DNA of 64,000 bases, from assembly GCA_016342325.1 (NCBI GenBank), contig JAEINR010000006.1:62001-126000 (forward strand), given 5' to 3'. Of the stretch, positions 54,025 through 62,876 are shown piece by piece. This stretch comes from Desulfobacterium sp. (GTDB lineage Bacteria > Desulfobacterota > Desulfobacteria > Desulfobacterales > Desulfobacteraceae). A program made the translations under genes and the position numbers. Position 1 is the stretch's first letter, and every line of letters starts with the position of its first letter. The notes beneath the pieces are model-generated. The model searched no databases and was not told the origin of the DNA. It saw only the letters and a list, made by a program, of their open reading frames with translations.

Positions 54025-55740
54025 CTACTTGCCCTGCATCATCGCTTCAATGTCTGCATCCACATCGCCGGTGGGTTTGATGTCAAATTTATCCACCAGC
54101 ACGTTCAGCACCGTGGGGGAGACAAAGGCCGGCAGTGTGGGGCCAAGGCGGATTCCCTTGACGCCGAGGGAGAGAAGGGCCAGAAGAACGGCCACGGCCT
54201 TCTGCTCATACCATCCGATGTCATAGGAGATGGGCAGTTCGTTGATATCCTCAAGGCCGAACACCTCTTTGAGCTTTAGCGCGATCACGGCCAGGGAGTA
54301 GGAATCGTTGCACTGGCCTGCATCCAGCACCCTGGGGATGCCGCCGATGTCGCCAAGGTTGAGCTTGTTATAGCGATATTTTGCACAGCCTGCGGTGAGG
54401 ATGATGGTATCTTTGGGCAGCTTTTCCGCCACCTCGGTGAAATACCCCCTGTCCTTTTGCCTGCCGTCGCATCCGGCCATGACTATGAATCGTTTGACGG
54501 CACCGGATTTCACCGCATCCACCACCTTGTCCGCCAGGGCAATCACCTGGTTGTGGGCAAACCCACCTGTGATGGTGCCGGTCTCGATCTCCTGGGGCGG
54601 GGCGCATTTTTTGGCCCGGTCGATCACCTCTGAGAAATCCTTGGTCTTGCCGTCTTCCCTGTCTGTAATATGTTTTAATCCGGGAAAACCAACCACGCCC
54701 GTGGTGAAGATACGATCCTTGTAAGTGTTTTTCTTTTTAATGGGAATGATGCAGTTGGTGGTCATGAGGATGGCACCGTTAAAGGTCTCAAAATCCTCGT
54801 TTTGTTTCCACCAGGAGCTGCCGTAGTTGCCCTTGAGGTGGCTGTATGATTTAAAGGCCGGATAGTAGTTGGCCGGCAGCATCTCCCCGTGGGTGTAGAC
54901 GTCCACGCCGGTGTCTTTGGTCTGCTTCAGGAGTTCTTCCATGTCCTTGAGGTCGTGGCCGCTGATGAGGATGCCGGGCTTGTCACTGACGCCGATGTTG
55001 ACCTCGGAGATCTCAGGATTGCCGTATGCTTTGGTATTGGCTTCGTCCAGGGTTGCCATGGTGGTTACGGCGCATTCCCCGGCCTGCATCACCAGGCCCA
55101 CCATCTCGTCCACGGAGAGATCTTCGGTGGTGGAGGCAAGGCCCTTGAGTATGAAATCATAGATCTCATCCTTTTCCACTCCCAGAACGGCCGCATGATC
55201 GGCATAGGCGGCAACTCCCTTGAGGCCGATGATCAGCAGTTCCCGCAGGGACCTGACATCTTCGTTCTCCGTTGCCAGCACGCCGACTGTTTTTGCCTTT
55301 TCCTGGTAATCCGGGACATCATCATCAAACCAGAGGGCCGACTCATGGAGCAGGCTTTCTTTGGCTGATTCAGGCGCGCCGGCAAACAGGCCCACGATCT
55401 TTTGCCACAGGGAGTCTTTTGCGGCACCGGGGGCCAATGCATCAAATTTATCTTTCAGCTCTTTTTTTACTTCCAGGGACTGTTGAATCCAGGCAACAAG
55501 ACTGCCATCGTCAAAATTGGCATTGGTGATGGTGGTAAATAGCCCCTTGACAGCGAAACGGCCCACATCACGGCCCAGGTCCACCCCTTCAGCCTTGAGT
55601 CCTTCTGCAAGAACGGCGATTCCCTTGAGGTTGTAGATCAAAAGATCCTGAAGATTGGACGTGGTGTCCTCTTTCCCGCATACGCCTTTGACGGTACAGC
55701 CTTTTCCCTTTGCGGTTTCCTGGCACTGAAAACAAAACAT
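54025..55740 (-). CDS. hcp: Hybrid-cluster protein (Hcp, hydroxylamine reductase / NO reductase-type)
   Basis: 571 residues from the ATG at 55740 (site ggagggatcaat; a longer frame to 55791 is unlikely). The N-terminus [22 protein letters not shown] has the class I cluster pattern C3, C6, C15, C21. Hybrid-cluster regions include [48 protein letters not shown] and [10 protein letters not shown]. Hcp is implicated in reduction of hydroxylamine and of NO to N2O, and in S-nitrosylation. A palindrome of the HcpR kind lies 75 bases upstream of the start. No Hcr-type reductase gene is adjacent. Confidence 0.96.
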   Translation of the reverse strand: MFCFQCQETAKGKGCTVKGVCGKEDTTSNLQDLLIYNLKGIAVLAEGLKAEGVDLGRDVGRFAVKGLFTTITNANFDDGSLVAWIQQSLEVKKELKDKFDALAPGAAKDSLWQKIVGLFAGAPESAKESLLHESALWFDDDVPDYQEKAKTVGVLATENEDVRSLRELLIIGLKGVAAYADHAAVLGVEKDEIYDFILKGLASTTEDLSVDEMVGLVMQAGECAVTTMATLDEANTKAYGNPEISEVNIGVSDKPGILISGHDLKDMEELLKQTKDTGVDVYTHGEMLPANYYPAFKSYSHLKGNYGSSWWKQNEDFETFNGAILMTTNCIIPIKKKNTYKDRIFTTGVVGFPGLKHITDREDGKTKDFSEVIDRAKKCAPPQEIETGTITGGFAHNQVIALADKVVDAVKSGAVKRFIVMAGCDGRQKDRGYFTEVAEKLPKDTIILTAGCAKYRYNKLNLGDIGGIPRVLDAGQCNDSYSLAVIALKLKEVFGLEDINELPISYDIGWYEQKAVAVLLALLSLGVKGIRLGPTLPAFVSPTVLNVLVDKFDIKPTGDVDADIEAMMQGK

Positions 55741-56062
55741 ATTGATCCCTCCGTTGGTTTGGGGTTTGTCTTTAATTGTGGTAATGACCATATCCGATGG
55801 AAAGCATAATTTCCTTGACCTGGGTCAAGTAAATTTCTTATTTTCCATTTTGGTCAATCTTTCCGGATATCCGCGTGGGCGGTACGGGCAAGAAGAGAGA
55901 AACGTATTGACGAATTCGGCTGTTTGGTTGATCTATTATGTCAATGCCGACGGTGTCATAAAATAGTTGGGATATCTGATTTAGTTTATAGGTTTTTGCG
56001 GCAATTACAATGAAATTGACAGATGATGTGAAAAAAAAAGTGTATAGAAAGGATGGACGCCC
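55741..56062. other. Divergent promoter region of hcp and the GDPD-like gene
   Basis: 322 bases containing the HcpR-like site at 55815-55828. Beyond it no gene is evident; sequence near 55900-56060 is AT-rich and probably carries the promoter of the plus-strand GDPD-like gene. Confidence 0.5.
55815..55828. promoter_or_regulatory. Probable HcpR/CRP-FNR-type operator upstream of hcp
   Basis: A perfect 14-base palindrome, TTGACCTGGGTCAA, embedded in AT-rich sequence. It matches the inverted repeat (TTGACC-GGTCAA) reported for HcpR, the CRP/FNR regulator that controls hcp in sulfate reducers. It lies about 75 bases before the hcp start codon. HcpR itself is not in the window. Confidence 0.75.
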
Positions 56063-56878
56063 ATGGGCTTGAAAAAGAGAGGAAAACTGATGAAAACAAA
56101 GGACCTTATCATACTGGGCCATCGGGGCTGCAGAAACGAAGATGTTCCGGAAAATACCATGGCCGCATTTCAGCGGGCGTTTGATGTGGGCGCCGAAGGC
56201 ATTGAGATCGATGTGGAGTCGACAAAGGACGGGCAGTTGCTTGTGGTCAACCGCTGGTTTTTGAAGAAGAATTGCGATCTCTTCCCCTGGGAGAGGAACT
56301 TGGATGAAATTTTGTCCCAGGGCAGGAAGAGGGGGGTCTTGTTTCCCCGCTTTGACGAAGTGTGTCAATTCATAAAGGAGCGGCCGGGGTGGATATTCAA
56401 TGTCGAGATCAAATCCAGCCATCGTTTTTTGTGCAGAACAGCCCAAAAGGCTGCCCGCTGCATCGTGGATTTCGGGATAGAGGATCAGGTGATTGTCTCC
56501 TCATTTGATGTCAATACCCTGCTGACGGTGAAGTTCTTTCAGGCCCGACTGGAAACCGCTTACCTGTTCCGGAAAGAGGACCGGGTGGTAAATCTCGACG
56601 ATAAAAAGCGCTTTTGGTACAAGATTAACGGGATGATCAACCGGTCCGGAATCAAGGCTGTGATCGCCAGGGTTGATACCCTTCATCCGGAAATAAGCCT
56701 GTTTCACAAAACCAAAAAAATATTCTGGCAGCGCAACCCCTTGCTGGCAAACAAGCCGGTCAATACATGGAGTGTGGACACGGAAGACCATTTTGACAAG
56801 GCCTTGGTCAACGGGGTGGATATCATCATCTCTGATAACCCCGGGGCCATGGTGGCCTATCGTTCCGGACAGTCTTAG
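56063..56878 (+). CDS. Glycerophosphodiester phosphodiesterase-like protein with altered active site
   Basis: 271 residues (ATG at 56090 with an AGAGGA site is an alternative start). The GDPD TIM barrel is recognisable: GHRG (H20, R21), PENT (E30, N31), then EIDVESTKDGQLLVV (E48, D50). The usual second catalytic His, in VxHD at about residue 63, is Asn (VVNRW), and the following RTT loop is shortened. Other late motifs (FNVEIKSS, VIVSSFD, NTWSVDTED) remain. Catalysis may be weak or lost. If active it would release glycerol-3-phosphate, which the dehydrogenase 10 kb away could use, but no operon link exists. Confidence 0.82.
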   Translation: MGLKKRGKLMKTKDLIILGHRGCRNEDVPENTMAAFQRAFDVGAEGIEIDVESTKDGQLLVVNRWFLKKNCDLFPWERNLDEILSQGRKRGVLFPRFDEVCQFIKERPGWIFNVEIKSSHRFLCRTAQKAARCIVDFGIEDQVIVSSFDVNTLLTVKFFQARLETAYLFRKEDRVVNLDDKKRFWYKINGMINRSGIKAVIARVDTLHPEISLFHKTKKIFWQRNPLLANKPVNTWSVDTEDHFDKALVNGVDIIISDNPGAMVAYRSGQS

Positions 56879-56923
56879 CAATCGGGGACGTCAGGGCGCT
56901 TGCGAGGGCCACCCCATAAATAT

Positions 56924-56952
56924 GACAGGGCTTGCCAAAGGCAAGCCCTGTC
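56924..56952. terminator. Strong perfect hairpin between convergent genes
   Basis: ACAGGGCTTGCC (56925-56936) and GGCAAGCCCTGT (56940-56951), a 12-bp perfect stem with a three-base loop (13 bp counting the flanking G-C pair). No T run follows on either strand, so this is a candidate bidirectional terminator or processing hairpin. Confidence 0.6.
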
Positions 56953-56999
56953 TCAATCGATGCTCAATCATAACCCCTGAGCTTCAATTAACCCCTATA

Positions 57000-58208
57000 T
57001 TATTCATGGACATAAAAAGGCCATTTATGGAAAAACCACTCGTTAAATAACAGTGGAATGATCCACCAGAAGTTCCATATCAGGGATTCGCCATGGGGAA
57101 ATCTGTGGGAAAGATCCGTCATGTGGTGATTTCCAAGTGCCCAGTGACCAAAATTACCAAAATAGAAAATATAGTAACTGATGGCGGTCAGGACCAGAAC
57201 ACCCACGGTGCGAAAGAGAAACGCATTCCAGCTGTCCGGGTCGGCCATGGGAGTCATATCATCAAAGTAGTGATGCCATATGAGAAAAGGAATCAAGGTA
57301 AAGCCTGCGATCTCAGCAGAGTGCAGCCATAGGAAACGTTGCACTTCGGCTGCGCCCTTTGTTGATTGCAACAGGGCAAATGTTTCCGGGGGAACCCAGA
57401 GGTAAACAATCTTTTTGCAAACGAGGGCAATGATGTAGGCTGCGACAAACGAGATGACCACAGAGACCATCCCTTTCCACGGCTGGGGAAGCTTGATGAG
57501 GCTCCAGGGCTTCATTCGCCAGACATTGGCTGTCATGAAAAGGATGATGATGGCCCATTCCCACCATCCAAACACCCAGTGAACATGGGACGTTCCACCG
57601 ATGCTTGTCCACCAGGAAGCGTTGAGTACAGGCCCCTTGAAGAGAACACCAAAAAAGGGAACAATGAGAATAACATAGCAAAAGAGGGTGATAATAGAGC
57701 CCCAGGCGATTTCTGCTATCCCACCGGCCGGCTGGGGGATATTGCTCGGCTGTACAGGCCATTTCCCAAAGAAAATGGTGGACACGGGAAAGGTGTAAAA
57801 TCCGATCAGCACAAAACCGACAATGGCAACCTGGGCATAGAGGCCTTTTTCACCGATGGCATCCAGGCCATAATAACTGAGAAAATTTAACCCGGTCCCA
57901 AGAACACGGTAAAAAATAACATCAATGATAAACCAGACCATGGTGATATTCACCAGGGTCATTATGATCCCCCTGACTGGCTGGGGAAGATTTTGAAATG
58001 GCCAATCCCCCAGGAACATGTGCTGAAACAGCCCAACAAGTATCATCATCGCCAGATACATTACAAATGGGTAGGGGAACCATTGAACTGGTCCCCTGGG
58101 ATCACTTAAAAGAAACCATGTTACCAGGGCCACTCCCAGGAAAACAAAGAAAGAGATGATTCCGGTAAGAGGTTGCCCCCAACGAGGTTTTAATTCTCCT
58201 GTTGCCAT
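57000..58208 (-). CDS. Unrecognised polytopic membrane protein with repeated W-P-QPxxG motifs
   Basis: 402 residues, about 11 hydrophobic helices, no recognised family. Three internal units share [G/K/D]WP-x-LPQP-x-G-[I/M] just before a TM helix: DWPFQNLPQPVRGI (68-81), KWPVQPSNIPQPAGGI (149-164) and KPWSLIKLPQPWKGM (233-247). A shorter relative sits at the N-terminus (RWGQPLTGI, 9-17) and the protein ends HKWPFYVHE. His and Trp residues are frequent near the membrane faces (HVHWVFGWWEW, IWHHYFDD, LGNHHM). The repeat pattern suggests duplication of a two-helix unit. The 5' region carries two TetR-like operators and a promoter, so it is a separately regulated gene; function unknown. Confidence 0.8.
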   Translation of the reverse strand: MATGELKPRWGQPLTGIISFFVFLGVALVTWFLLSDPRGPVQWFPYPFVMYLAMMILVGLFQHMFLGDWPFQNLPQPVRGIIMTLVNITMVWFIIDVIFYRVLGTGLNFLSYYGLDAIGEKGLYAQVAIVGFVLIGFYTFPVSTIFFGKWPVQPSNIPQPAGGIAEIAWGSIITLFCYVILIVPFFGVLFKGPVLNASWWTSIGGTSHVHWVFGWWEWAIIILFMTANVWRMKPWSLIKLPQPWKGMVSVVISFVAAYIIALVCKKIVYLWVPPETFALLQSTKGAAEVQRFLWLHSAEIAGFTLIPFLIWHHYFDDMTPMADPDSWNAFLFRTVGVLVLTAISYYIFYFGNFGHWALGNHHMTDLSHRFPHGESLIWNFWWIIPLLFNEWFFHKWPFYVHE

Positions 58209-58317
58209 ACACTACTCCTTTTCAAAACAATTATTAAACAATTCATTTTCAAACTGAGCCATAATTGTGCTTTGCGCCTCACTTTAATTAAAACCCTATC
58301 TCTTGAATCTGAGCGCT

Positions 58318-58333
58318 CAGTCGCAAAAAATAC
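58318..58333. promoter_or_regulatory. TetR-type operator candidate, copy 1
   Basis: TGAGCGCTCA (58320-58329) is a perfect 10-base palindrome followed by GTCG. A close relative recurs 80 bases away. It sits in the leader of the gene at 57000-58208. Confidence 0.5.
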
Positions 58334-58397
58334 CAAATAAATATCCACCATGATATCGGTGAGATAGTTATTCTTTTTTTAAGTTTGGCTTTTCCGA

Positions 58398-58412
58398 TCA
58401 AGCGCTCAATCG
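58398..58412. promoter_or_regulatory. TetR-type operator candidate, copy 2
   Basis: TCAAGCGCTCAATCG shares AGCGCTCA.TCG with copy 1. It lies just downstream of the candidate -10 on the minus strand, where a bound repressor would block initiation. Confidence 0.5.
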
Positions 58413-58420
58413 TTTATAGT

Positions 58421-58449
58421 GTATTAAGACGTTCGTTTTCTTTTGTCAA
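58421..58449 (-). promoter_or_regulatory. Candidate sigma70 promoter for the gene at 57000-58208
   Basis: On the minus strand, TTGACA (58449-58444) and TAATAC (58426-58421) with a 17-base spacer. Operator copy 2 begins about 10 bases downstream. Confidence 0.45.
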
Positions 58450-58534
58450 TGGTTTTTTTAAGGGGGCAGGTGGGAATTGGATCGGGACAGGATAATTTTT
58501 CCAGGGGTGACCCTGGGAAGACGATACGTTTCTG

Positions 58535-59989
58535 TCAGGCGGATTTCGCTCCTCCCGTTAGTGAGACAAGGTCCTGGACAAATTCTCTCATCTGGTTGGC
58601 CTGCCTGTCCATCTCCTCTGAAGCGGATGCAGAGCCCCTTGCATTTTCCGAGTTTTCCCTGATGACGTGGTCCATTTCCATGGCAGCCTTGTTCACTTTC
58701 TCAATGCCGTTGTTCTGTTCGCTTGAGGTGATGGCGATATTATCCACAATGGCGCCGACTTTGGTCGAGTTTGCTGCGACCATTGAAAACGCATGGTTTG
58801 TCTTTGATACAAGCGCTGAACCGTTGCTTATTTTCAGTACGGTTCCCTCGATGAGTTCAGAAGTGGTTTGAGCGGCTTCGGCAGACCGCTTTGCCAGATT
58901 CCTGACCTCCTGGGCGACAACGGCAAATCCTGCGCCTGCCTCGCCGGCCCTTGCCGCTTCCACGGCAGCGTTCAGGGCCAGCAGATTGGTCTGAAAGGCT
59001 ATTTCGTCAATGGTTTTGAGGATGGTGAATGTTTCCTCGCTGGCTGTTGAGATCTCATCCATGGATGAAGTCAGTTGATCCATGGATTCATTGGCCTTCT
59101 CGATAATCTTGTCCCCTTGCCTGACCAGATCTTTTGCTTGTTTTGCATTTTCGGCCGTCTCTCCTGTCATTGAAGAGATCATTTCAAGGGATGACGACGT
59201 CTGCTCGATGGCGACAGCCTGATCAGAAGATCCCTTTGCAAGGCGCTTGCTTGAGGATGAGATCTGGTGGGATGCGGTTGCAACCTGCTCGGATCCGTCT
59301 GCAAGGCCGGTGATCACCCTTTCCAGGGGGACGATGATGGACCTTGCGACCAGGATTGTAATAATAAGGGAAATCACAAGGGCACCCACAACCAGCCACA
59401 TGAACAGGCTTCTCCCGTTTTTGGCTGAAGCGTTGGAATCGGAAAATGTCCTTTCGGTCATCCTGCTTTCCAGTGTGTAAAAATCTGTGGCAGCGGTATC
59501 TAATTTTTCCTGTCTGTCTGAAACTTCCTCCATCATCGGTATGGCAATCATCCTGTCGAGGGATGCCAGGTCCATCATTTCAACGGCGGCTTTTTCAAAA
59601 TCGGTTAACGCCTCTTTTATCCTTTGAAGAATTTTTATCTCTTCCGTATCAAGGCTGGAACGCTTTTCAAAAGCGGCAATCATTTCTCCGGATTTGGCAA
59701 TGTTCAGCCAGATCTTTTTGCGGATTATCTCTATCTTTTCATCCTCTATGCCTGAGTCTGCAAGGGCGATGACGTGCATCAGGGCGCTGTTGGCATAATT
59801 TATGAGCTGCCTGATACTGCTGCTTGTACTTGCTTTTTCAAATGCGACATTGACCACGTGGTCCAGTGCGGCCTCCTGCTTGAGAGAGCCCATATATGAC
59901 ATCACAGCCGCAGAAAGGAGAATCACCATGACAAGCACAGGAGAGAGAAAAATTTTTGTCGTAACGGATAGGTTGCGAAATTTTTTCAT
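58535..59989 (-). CDS. Methyl-accepting chemotaxis protein with 4HB-type sensor
   Basis: 484 residues. TM1 (about 12-33), a four-helix-bundle periplasmic domain (about 34-185), TM2 (about 193-215, [23 protein letters not shown]), HAMP (about 216-265) and a signalling domain with the tip [24 protein letters not shown]. No obvious CheR pentapeptide at the C-terminus (SLTGGAKSA). The Cache-domain secreted protein is encoded 130 bases upstream on the same strand and may feed it a ligand. Confidence 0.93.
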   Translation of the reverse strand: MKKFRNLSVTTKIFLSPVLVMVILLSAAVMSYMGSLKQEAALDHVVNVAFEKASTSSSIRQLINYANSALMHVIALADSGIEDEKIEIIRKKIWLNIAKSGEMIAAFEKRSSLDTEEIKILQRIKEALTDFEKAAVEMMDLASLDRMIAIPMMEEVSDRQEKLDTAATDFYTLESRMTERTFSDSNASAKNGRSLFMWLVVGALVISLIITILVARSIIVPLERVITGLADGSEQVATASHQISSSSKRLAKGSSDQAVAIEQTSSSLEMISSMTGETAENAKQAKDLVRQGDKIIEKANESMDQLTSSMDEISTASEETFTILKTIDEIAFQTNLLALNAAVEAARAGEAGAGFAVVAQEVRNLAKRSAEAAQTTSELIEGTVLKISNGSALVSKTNHAFSMVAANSTKVGAIVDNIAITSSEQNNGIEKVNKAAMEMDHVIRENSENARGSASASEEMDRQANQMREFVQDLVSLTGGAKSA

Positions 59990-60119
59990 GGCGTTACAAT
60001 CCCCTGTTGATACAGTTATCGGCCATGGTCATAACCTCTGCCATGTTGATACGGCAGTAAACGAGATAGATCAGAGTTGTCGCTGGCCCTGGGGGACAGA
60101 AGTTACGACCGTTTAATAC

Positions 60120-60590
60120 CTATTTGTAAATCCCGGCTGCTGCGAACATCTCCTTGCCCATAATCCTTTTGACATATGATATTTTGTGCTGGATCCTTCC
60201 GGTCTCGGGATTTACCCACCTGTATTCGCTCCATCCTTCGCCTTTTTCCCTGGCAATGGAGATCATATCCTTTACAAGATATTTACCGTCCGGATCCTTT
60301 ACGTTGAGAACGTTTTTACCAACCCCTGAAGGCTTTGGCGGATATGCCAACCAGACCCCGTTCCAGTCCACAACAAACACATACAGCTCACCCTTTGCGC
60401 CTTGTCTGTATCCTCCGTTCTTGTCATTGAGTATCTCCCGGGCCTTTTCGAGCCCCATTTTTTCGATGAGGACAACGGCTTTTTCAGTCAGGTTCTTTGC
60501 GTCATCGGGTGTAAAATTACCTGCGTTGGCCGGTATCCAGGAAAAAAGAATAACAAATAACGCACCTGTAAACAAAATGGTTCTCTTCAT
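60120..60590 (-). CDS. Secreted single-Cache-domain protein
   Basis: 156 residues from the ATG at 60590 (site ggggactcctatt); an upstream frame to 60650 lacks a site. Signal peptide about 1-23 (WIPANA-GNF). The remainder is an sCache-type domain: ELYVFVVDWNGVWLAYPPKPSGVGKNVLNVKDPDGKYLVKDM and GWSEYRWVNPETGRIQHKISYVKRI. Such domains usually sit inside receptors; a free secreted one next to a chemoreceptor suggests a ligand-capturing partner. Known soluble Cache proteins are often in operons with kinases or MCPs. Confidence 0.88.
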   Translation of the reverse strand: MKRTILFTGALFVILFSWIPANAGNFTPDDAKNLTEKAVVLIEKMGLEKAREILNDKNGGYRQGAKGELYVFVVDWNGVWLAYPPKPSGVGKNVLNVKDPDGKYLVKDMISIAREKGEGWSEYRWVNPETGRIQHKISYVKRIMGKEMFAAAGIYK

Positions 60591-60916
60591 AATAGGAGTC
60601 CCCTTTTTGAAATTGCTTGCTACCTTGCTGTTGGTTTGTTTATCCATCACCCGATTGTGACGGGATCGTGCCTAGGTTCTTACAGGATGTTGAACATCTT
60701 CCGGCGACGTTTTTTATTGAAAAAAATAGGTTAACGTCCTGGGAGGAGTCTGGGGAATCTCATGTCAATGTTGATCTGGTCCATGGGGAAGGCCGAAGGA
60801 TTGTAAGAGCGTGTCGCAAGAAGTTAAGAAAAAGATGATTGGATTGTAAAATAGGCGCTTGCTTGTTGTCAAGAAAAGGATTAAAAAAATGGAAAAACCG
60901 AGGGAGGGGAAGCTTT

Positions 60917-61672
60917 TTACTCCGGATGCCACCCGGACCGGGCGCGGCATGCAAGGGTGCCGTCGTTTTTTACGACGGCATGGTCATAGACGGAAGGTGT
61001 GTCGGCGGGGAAACCCACGGAGCGGGCCTGGTCTCCAAGTCGCAGTTCGCTCTTGAACTCCAGCTCAAGGAAGGCCAGGTGCCGATTTAAAAGCACCTGG
61101 TCGGGAAGGGTTTCGAGGATCCATTCCGCGTATCGGACGTTGTTGACGTGGCCGTTGGTATCCAGGTCCCGGAAACCGGCCAGCCAGGAGATGCCGTTGT
61201 CCAGCTTGTCCATCTTTCCCAGGCGTTTCGGGATCAGGGCTTCGTGGGCCGGTCCCAGTTCGGACTCGGGTAGCGTAACCGGCAGGGCCGAAGCGCGAAC
61301 CATGCGCCGGGTGTCACCATTCACCAGCACCCAGCTGCTCACGCCGGCTCCGAGAAGCCGGTTATCCTTTCCCCTGGCCGTGTAGGCCCGATTAAAAAGC
61401 AGGCGATCCCCTCCGGCATGCCAGGTGGTGACGGAGACTTTTTCTCCACGCATGGGAAGCACTTCCAGGGTCATTTTTATCCCTGTCATCGCCCAGAAGA
61501 GTCCGTGGTCCATAACTTGATCAAAGACGCCGTCTTCGGCATCGGAGTGACGCACGGCCGCCTCCTGGAAATATCGAAGCATGGCCACCGGAAACATGCG
61601 TCCCAAAGGCCCGCAATCCCAGGAAGGGACCTGGAATGTTGTTGTAAAACGATTGTTCTTTGAAATCATCAT
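60917..61672 (-). CDS. Acyl-ACP thioesterase (FatA/FatB-like)
   Basis: 251 residues. Double-hotdog fold: a first unit with GPLGRMFPVAMLRYFQEAAVRHSD, and a second with the catalytic region LAGFRDLDTNGHVNNVRYAEWILETLP, whose N-x-H-x-N is the family hallmark. It releases free fatty acids from acyl-ACP. Its start ATG overlaps the patatin gene stop by ATGA, so the two are translationally coupled. Confidence 0.92.
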   Translation of the reverse strand: MMISKNNRFTTTFQVPSWDCGPLGRMFPVAMLRYFQEAAVRHSDAEDGVFDQVMDHGLFWAMTGIKMTLEVLPMRGEKVSVTTWHAGGDRLLFNRAYTARGKDNRLLGAGVSSWVLVNGDTRRMVRASALPVTLPESELGPAHEALIPKRLGKMDKLDNGISWLAGFRDLDTNGHVNNVRYAEWILETLPDQVLLNRHLAFLELEFKSELRLGDQARSVGFPADTPSVYDHAVVKNDGTLACRARSGWHPE

Positions 61673-62742
61673 GGGATTCTTTTCACCCTCTCTTGAATTC
61701 GCCCGGATGCCACAGCCTCCAGGAACTGGTCCCCCAGGCGGCGGCCCATGGCCACGCTTTTTTTCCAGAACGCCACCCGCTCTCCATCCTGGCCGGCAAG
61801 CCGTTCAAAATCCCGGCGGTCCGGGATACGGCCCAGGGGAAGATCCGCCACAAAAGAAGGGGAGGGGGCCAGGAGCAGTACATCGGAAAGCCGTGAACCG
61901 TCTGCGATCCGTTCGGGCCTGTTCTTATCGAACCAGCCCAGGGTCACCGTGCTGTGAAAATGGGGATAGAGCACAATCCCCTTCTCCCCTTTCAGGAAAT
62001 CAAAGGCGGGATGGTAATGGAAAAGCCCCCCGTCGCGATAGACCCCTTCCGGCGCTCCGGGAATATTGCCAATACTTTCCATAACATAGGGAATGGACCC
62101 GCTGGCCAAAAGCGCCTGCCGCAGGTTTTTACCCGTCAGGGGCACTGTGCCTCCGGGAAATTCACCATTGTTCGAGATAAAAGGAACATCCCTTGGGTCA
62201 TAGAACAGGGTGGGCTGGCACTGCCGGCGGAACAGATCCCGGGAAATCCGGTTGGCCCCCCAGGCCATTGCAAGCCCTGCCGCCATGGCCAGGGGATGGT
62301 TTGATGCCAGTGGCCCCCGGCAGCGTACCGCCGAGAGATGAAGCCGGCAATAGGGGTGGGCCAGAATTTTCTCCGCCATTCCCGGTGGGAGGTAGGCGTC
62401 CATGATCCGGTCGGCTTCCTTTGCCACCTGCCGGGGGGTTGTTTTGCCCTTGTAATACTGATGGATATAGGCATGGGTCAGGCGATCAAAGCCCGCCATT
62501 GGATCATCCTGGGCCGCTGCTGCGGACTTCCACGACCCGATGGAGGTGCCGAACAGGTGCAAGGGTTTCTTTCGTCCCACAAACCACCGGCCGAAAAGCG
62601 CCGATTCCAGCCCATGAAGCACCAGCCATTTTGCTGCCCCGGAGGCCCCCACCACCATGGAAACATCATCCGGAGACAGCCCATTGGATCGAATCCGCTC
62701 ATACGCCCGGTGCCCCGCCAGAAACATCAAATCCCCTGTCAT
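61669..62742 (-). CDS. Patatin-like phospholipase/acyl hydrolase
   Basis: 357 residues from the ATG at 62742 (site ggagaaacc). Serine-aspartate dyad: GTSIGSWKSAA (G-x-S-x-G) and YRDGGLFHYHP (DGG). The oxyanion-like glycine stretch is VVGASGAAKWLVLHGLESALF. It should hydrolyse membrane lipid or other acyl esters. It is coupled to the acyl-ACP thioesterase gene. Dispersed repeat copy E is upstream, between it and the PaaI-like thioesterase gene. Confidence 0.88.
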   Translation of the reverse strand: MTGDLMFLAGHRAYERIRSNGLSPDDVSMVVGASGAAKWLVLHGLESALFGRWFVGRKKPLHLFGTSIGSWKSAAAAQDDPMAGFDRLTHAYIHQYYKGKTTPRQVAKEADRIMDAYLPPGMAEKILAHPYCRLHLSAVRCRGPLASNHPLAMAAGLAMAWGANRISRDLFRRQCQPTLFYDPRDVPFISNNGEFPGGTVPLTGKNLRQALLASGSIPYVMESIGNIPGAPEGVYRDGGLFHYHPAFDFLKGEKGIVLYPHFHSTVTLGWFDKNRPERIADGSRLSDVLLLAPSPSFVADLPLGRIPDRRDFERLAGQDGERVAFWKKSVAMGRRLGDQFLEAVASGRIQERVKRIP

Positions 62743-62755
62743 GGTTTCTCCTTTG

Positions 62756-62838
62756 CCTAATCTGGACAAGCCAGAACCAAAAAAGTTTTCTGTTTTTCTT
62801 GTCAAAATAACACGAAAAACAGAGCTAAGAAGCTAAAA
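62756..62838 (-). repeat. Dispersed intergenic repeat, copy E
   Basis: Reverse orientation: CTAATCTGGACAAGCCAGAA, then AAAAAGTTTTCTGTTTTTCTTG, AAAATAACACGAAAAACAG and AGCTAAGAAGCTAAAA. The main arms are CTGTTTTTC (62790-62798) and GAAAAACAG (62814-62822), a perfect 9-bp pairing in which both sides differ from copy D in a compensating way. Confidence 0.85.
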
Positions 62839-62876
62839 AATCATTGAAAAAATAGTGTTTCCCGGGGCGGGGGCCT

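Larger units (their letters stand above)
58209..58534. other. Regulatory region upstream of the W-P repeat membrane protein
   Basis: 326 bases with AT-rich sequence, two copies of an AGCGCTCA operator-like motif (58320-58333 and 58398-58412) and a sigma70-type promoter on the minus strand at 58421-58449. No gene in it. The long untranslated leader (about 200 bases) could also carry structure; none was recognised. Confidence 0.5.
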
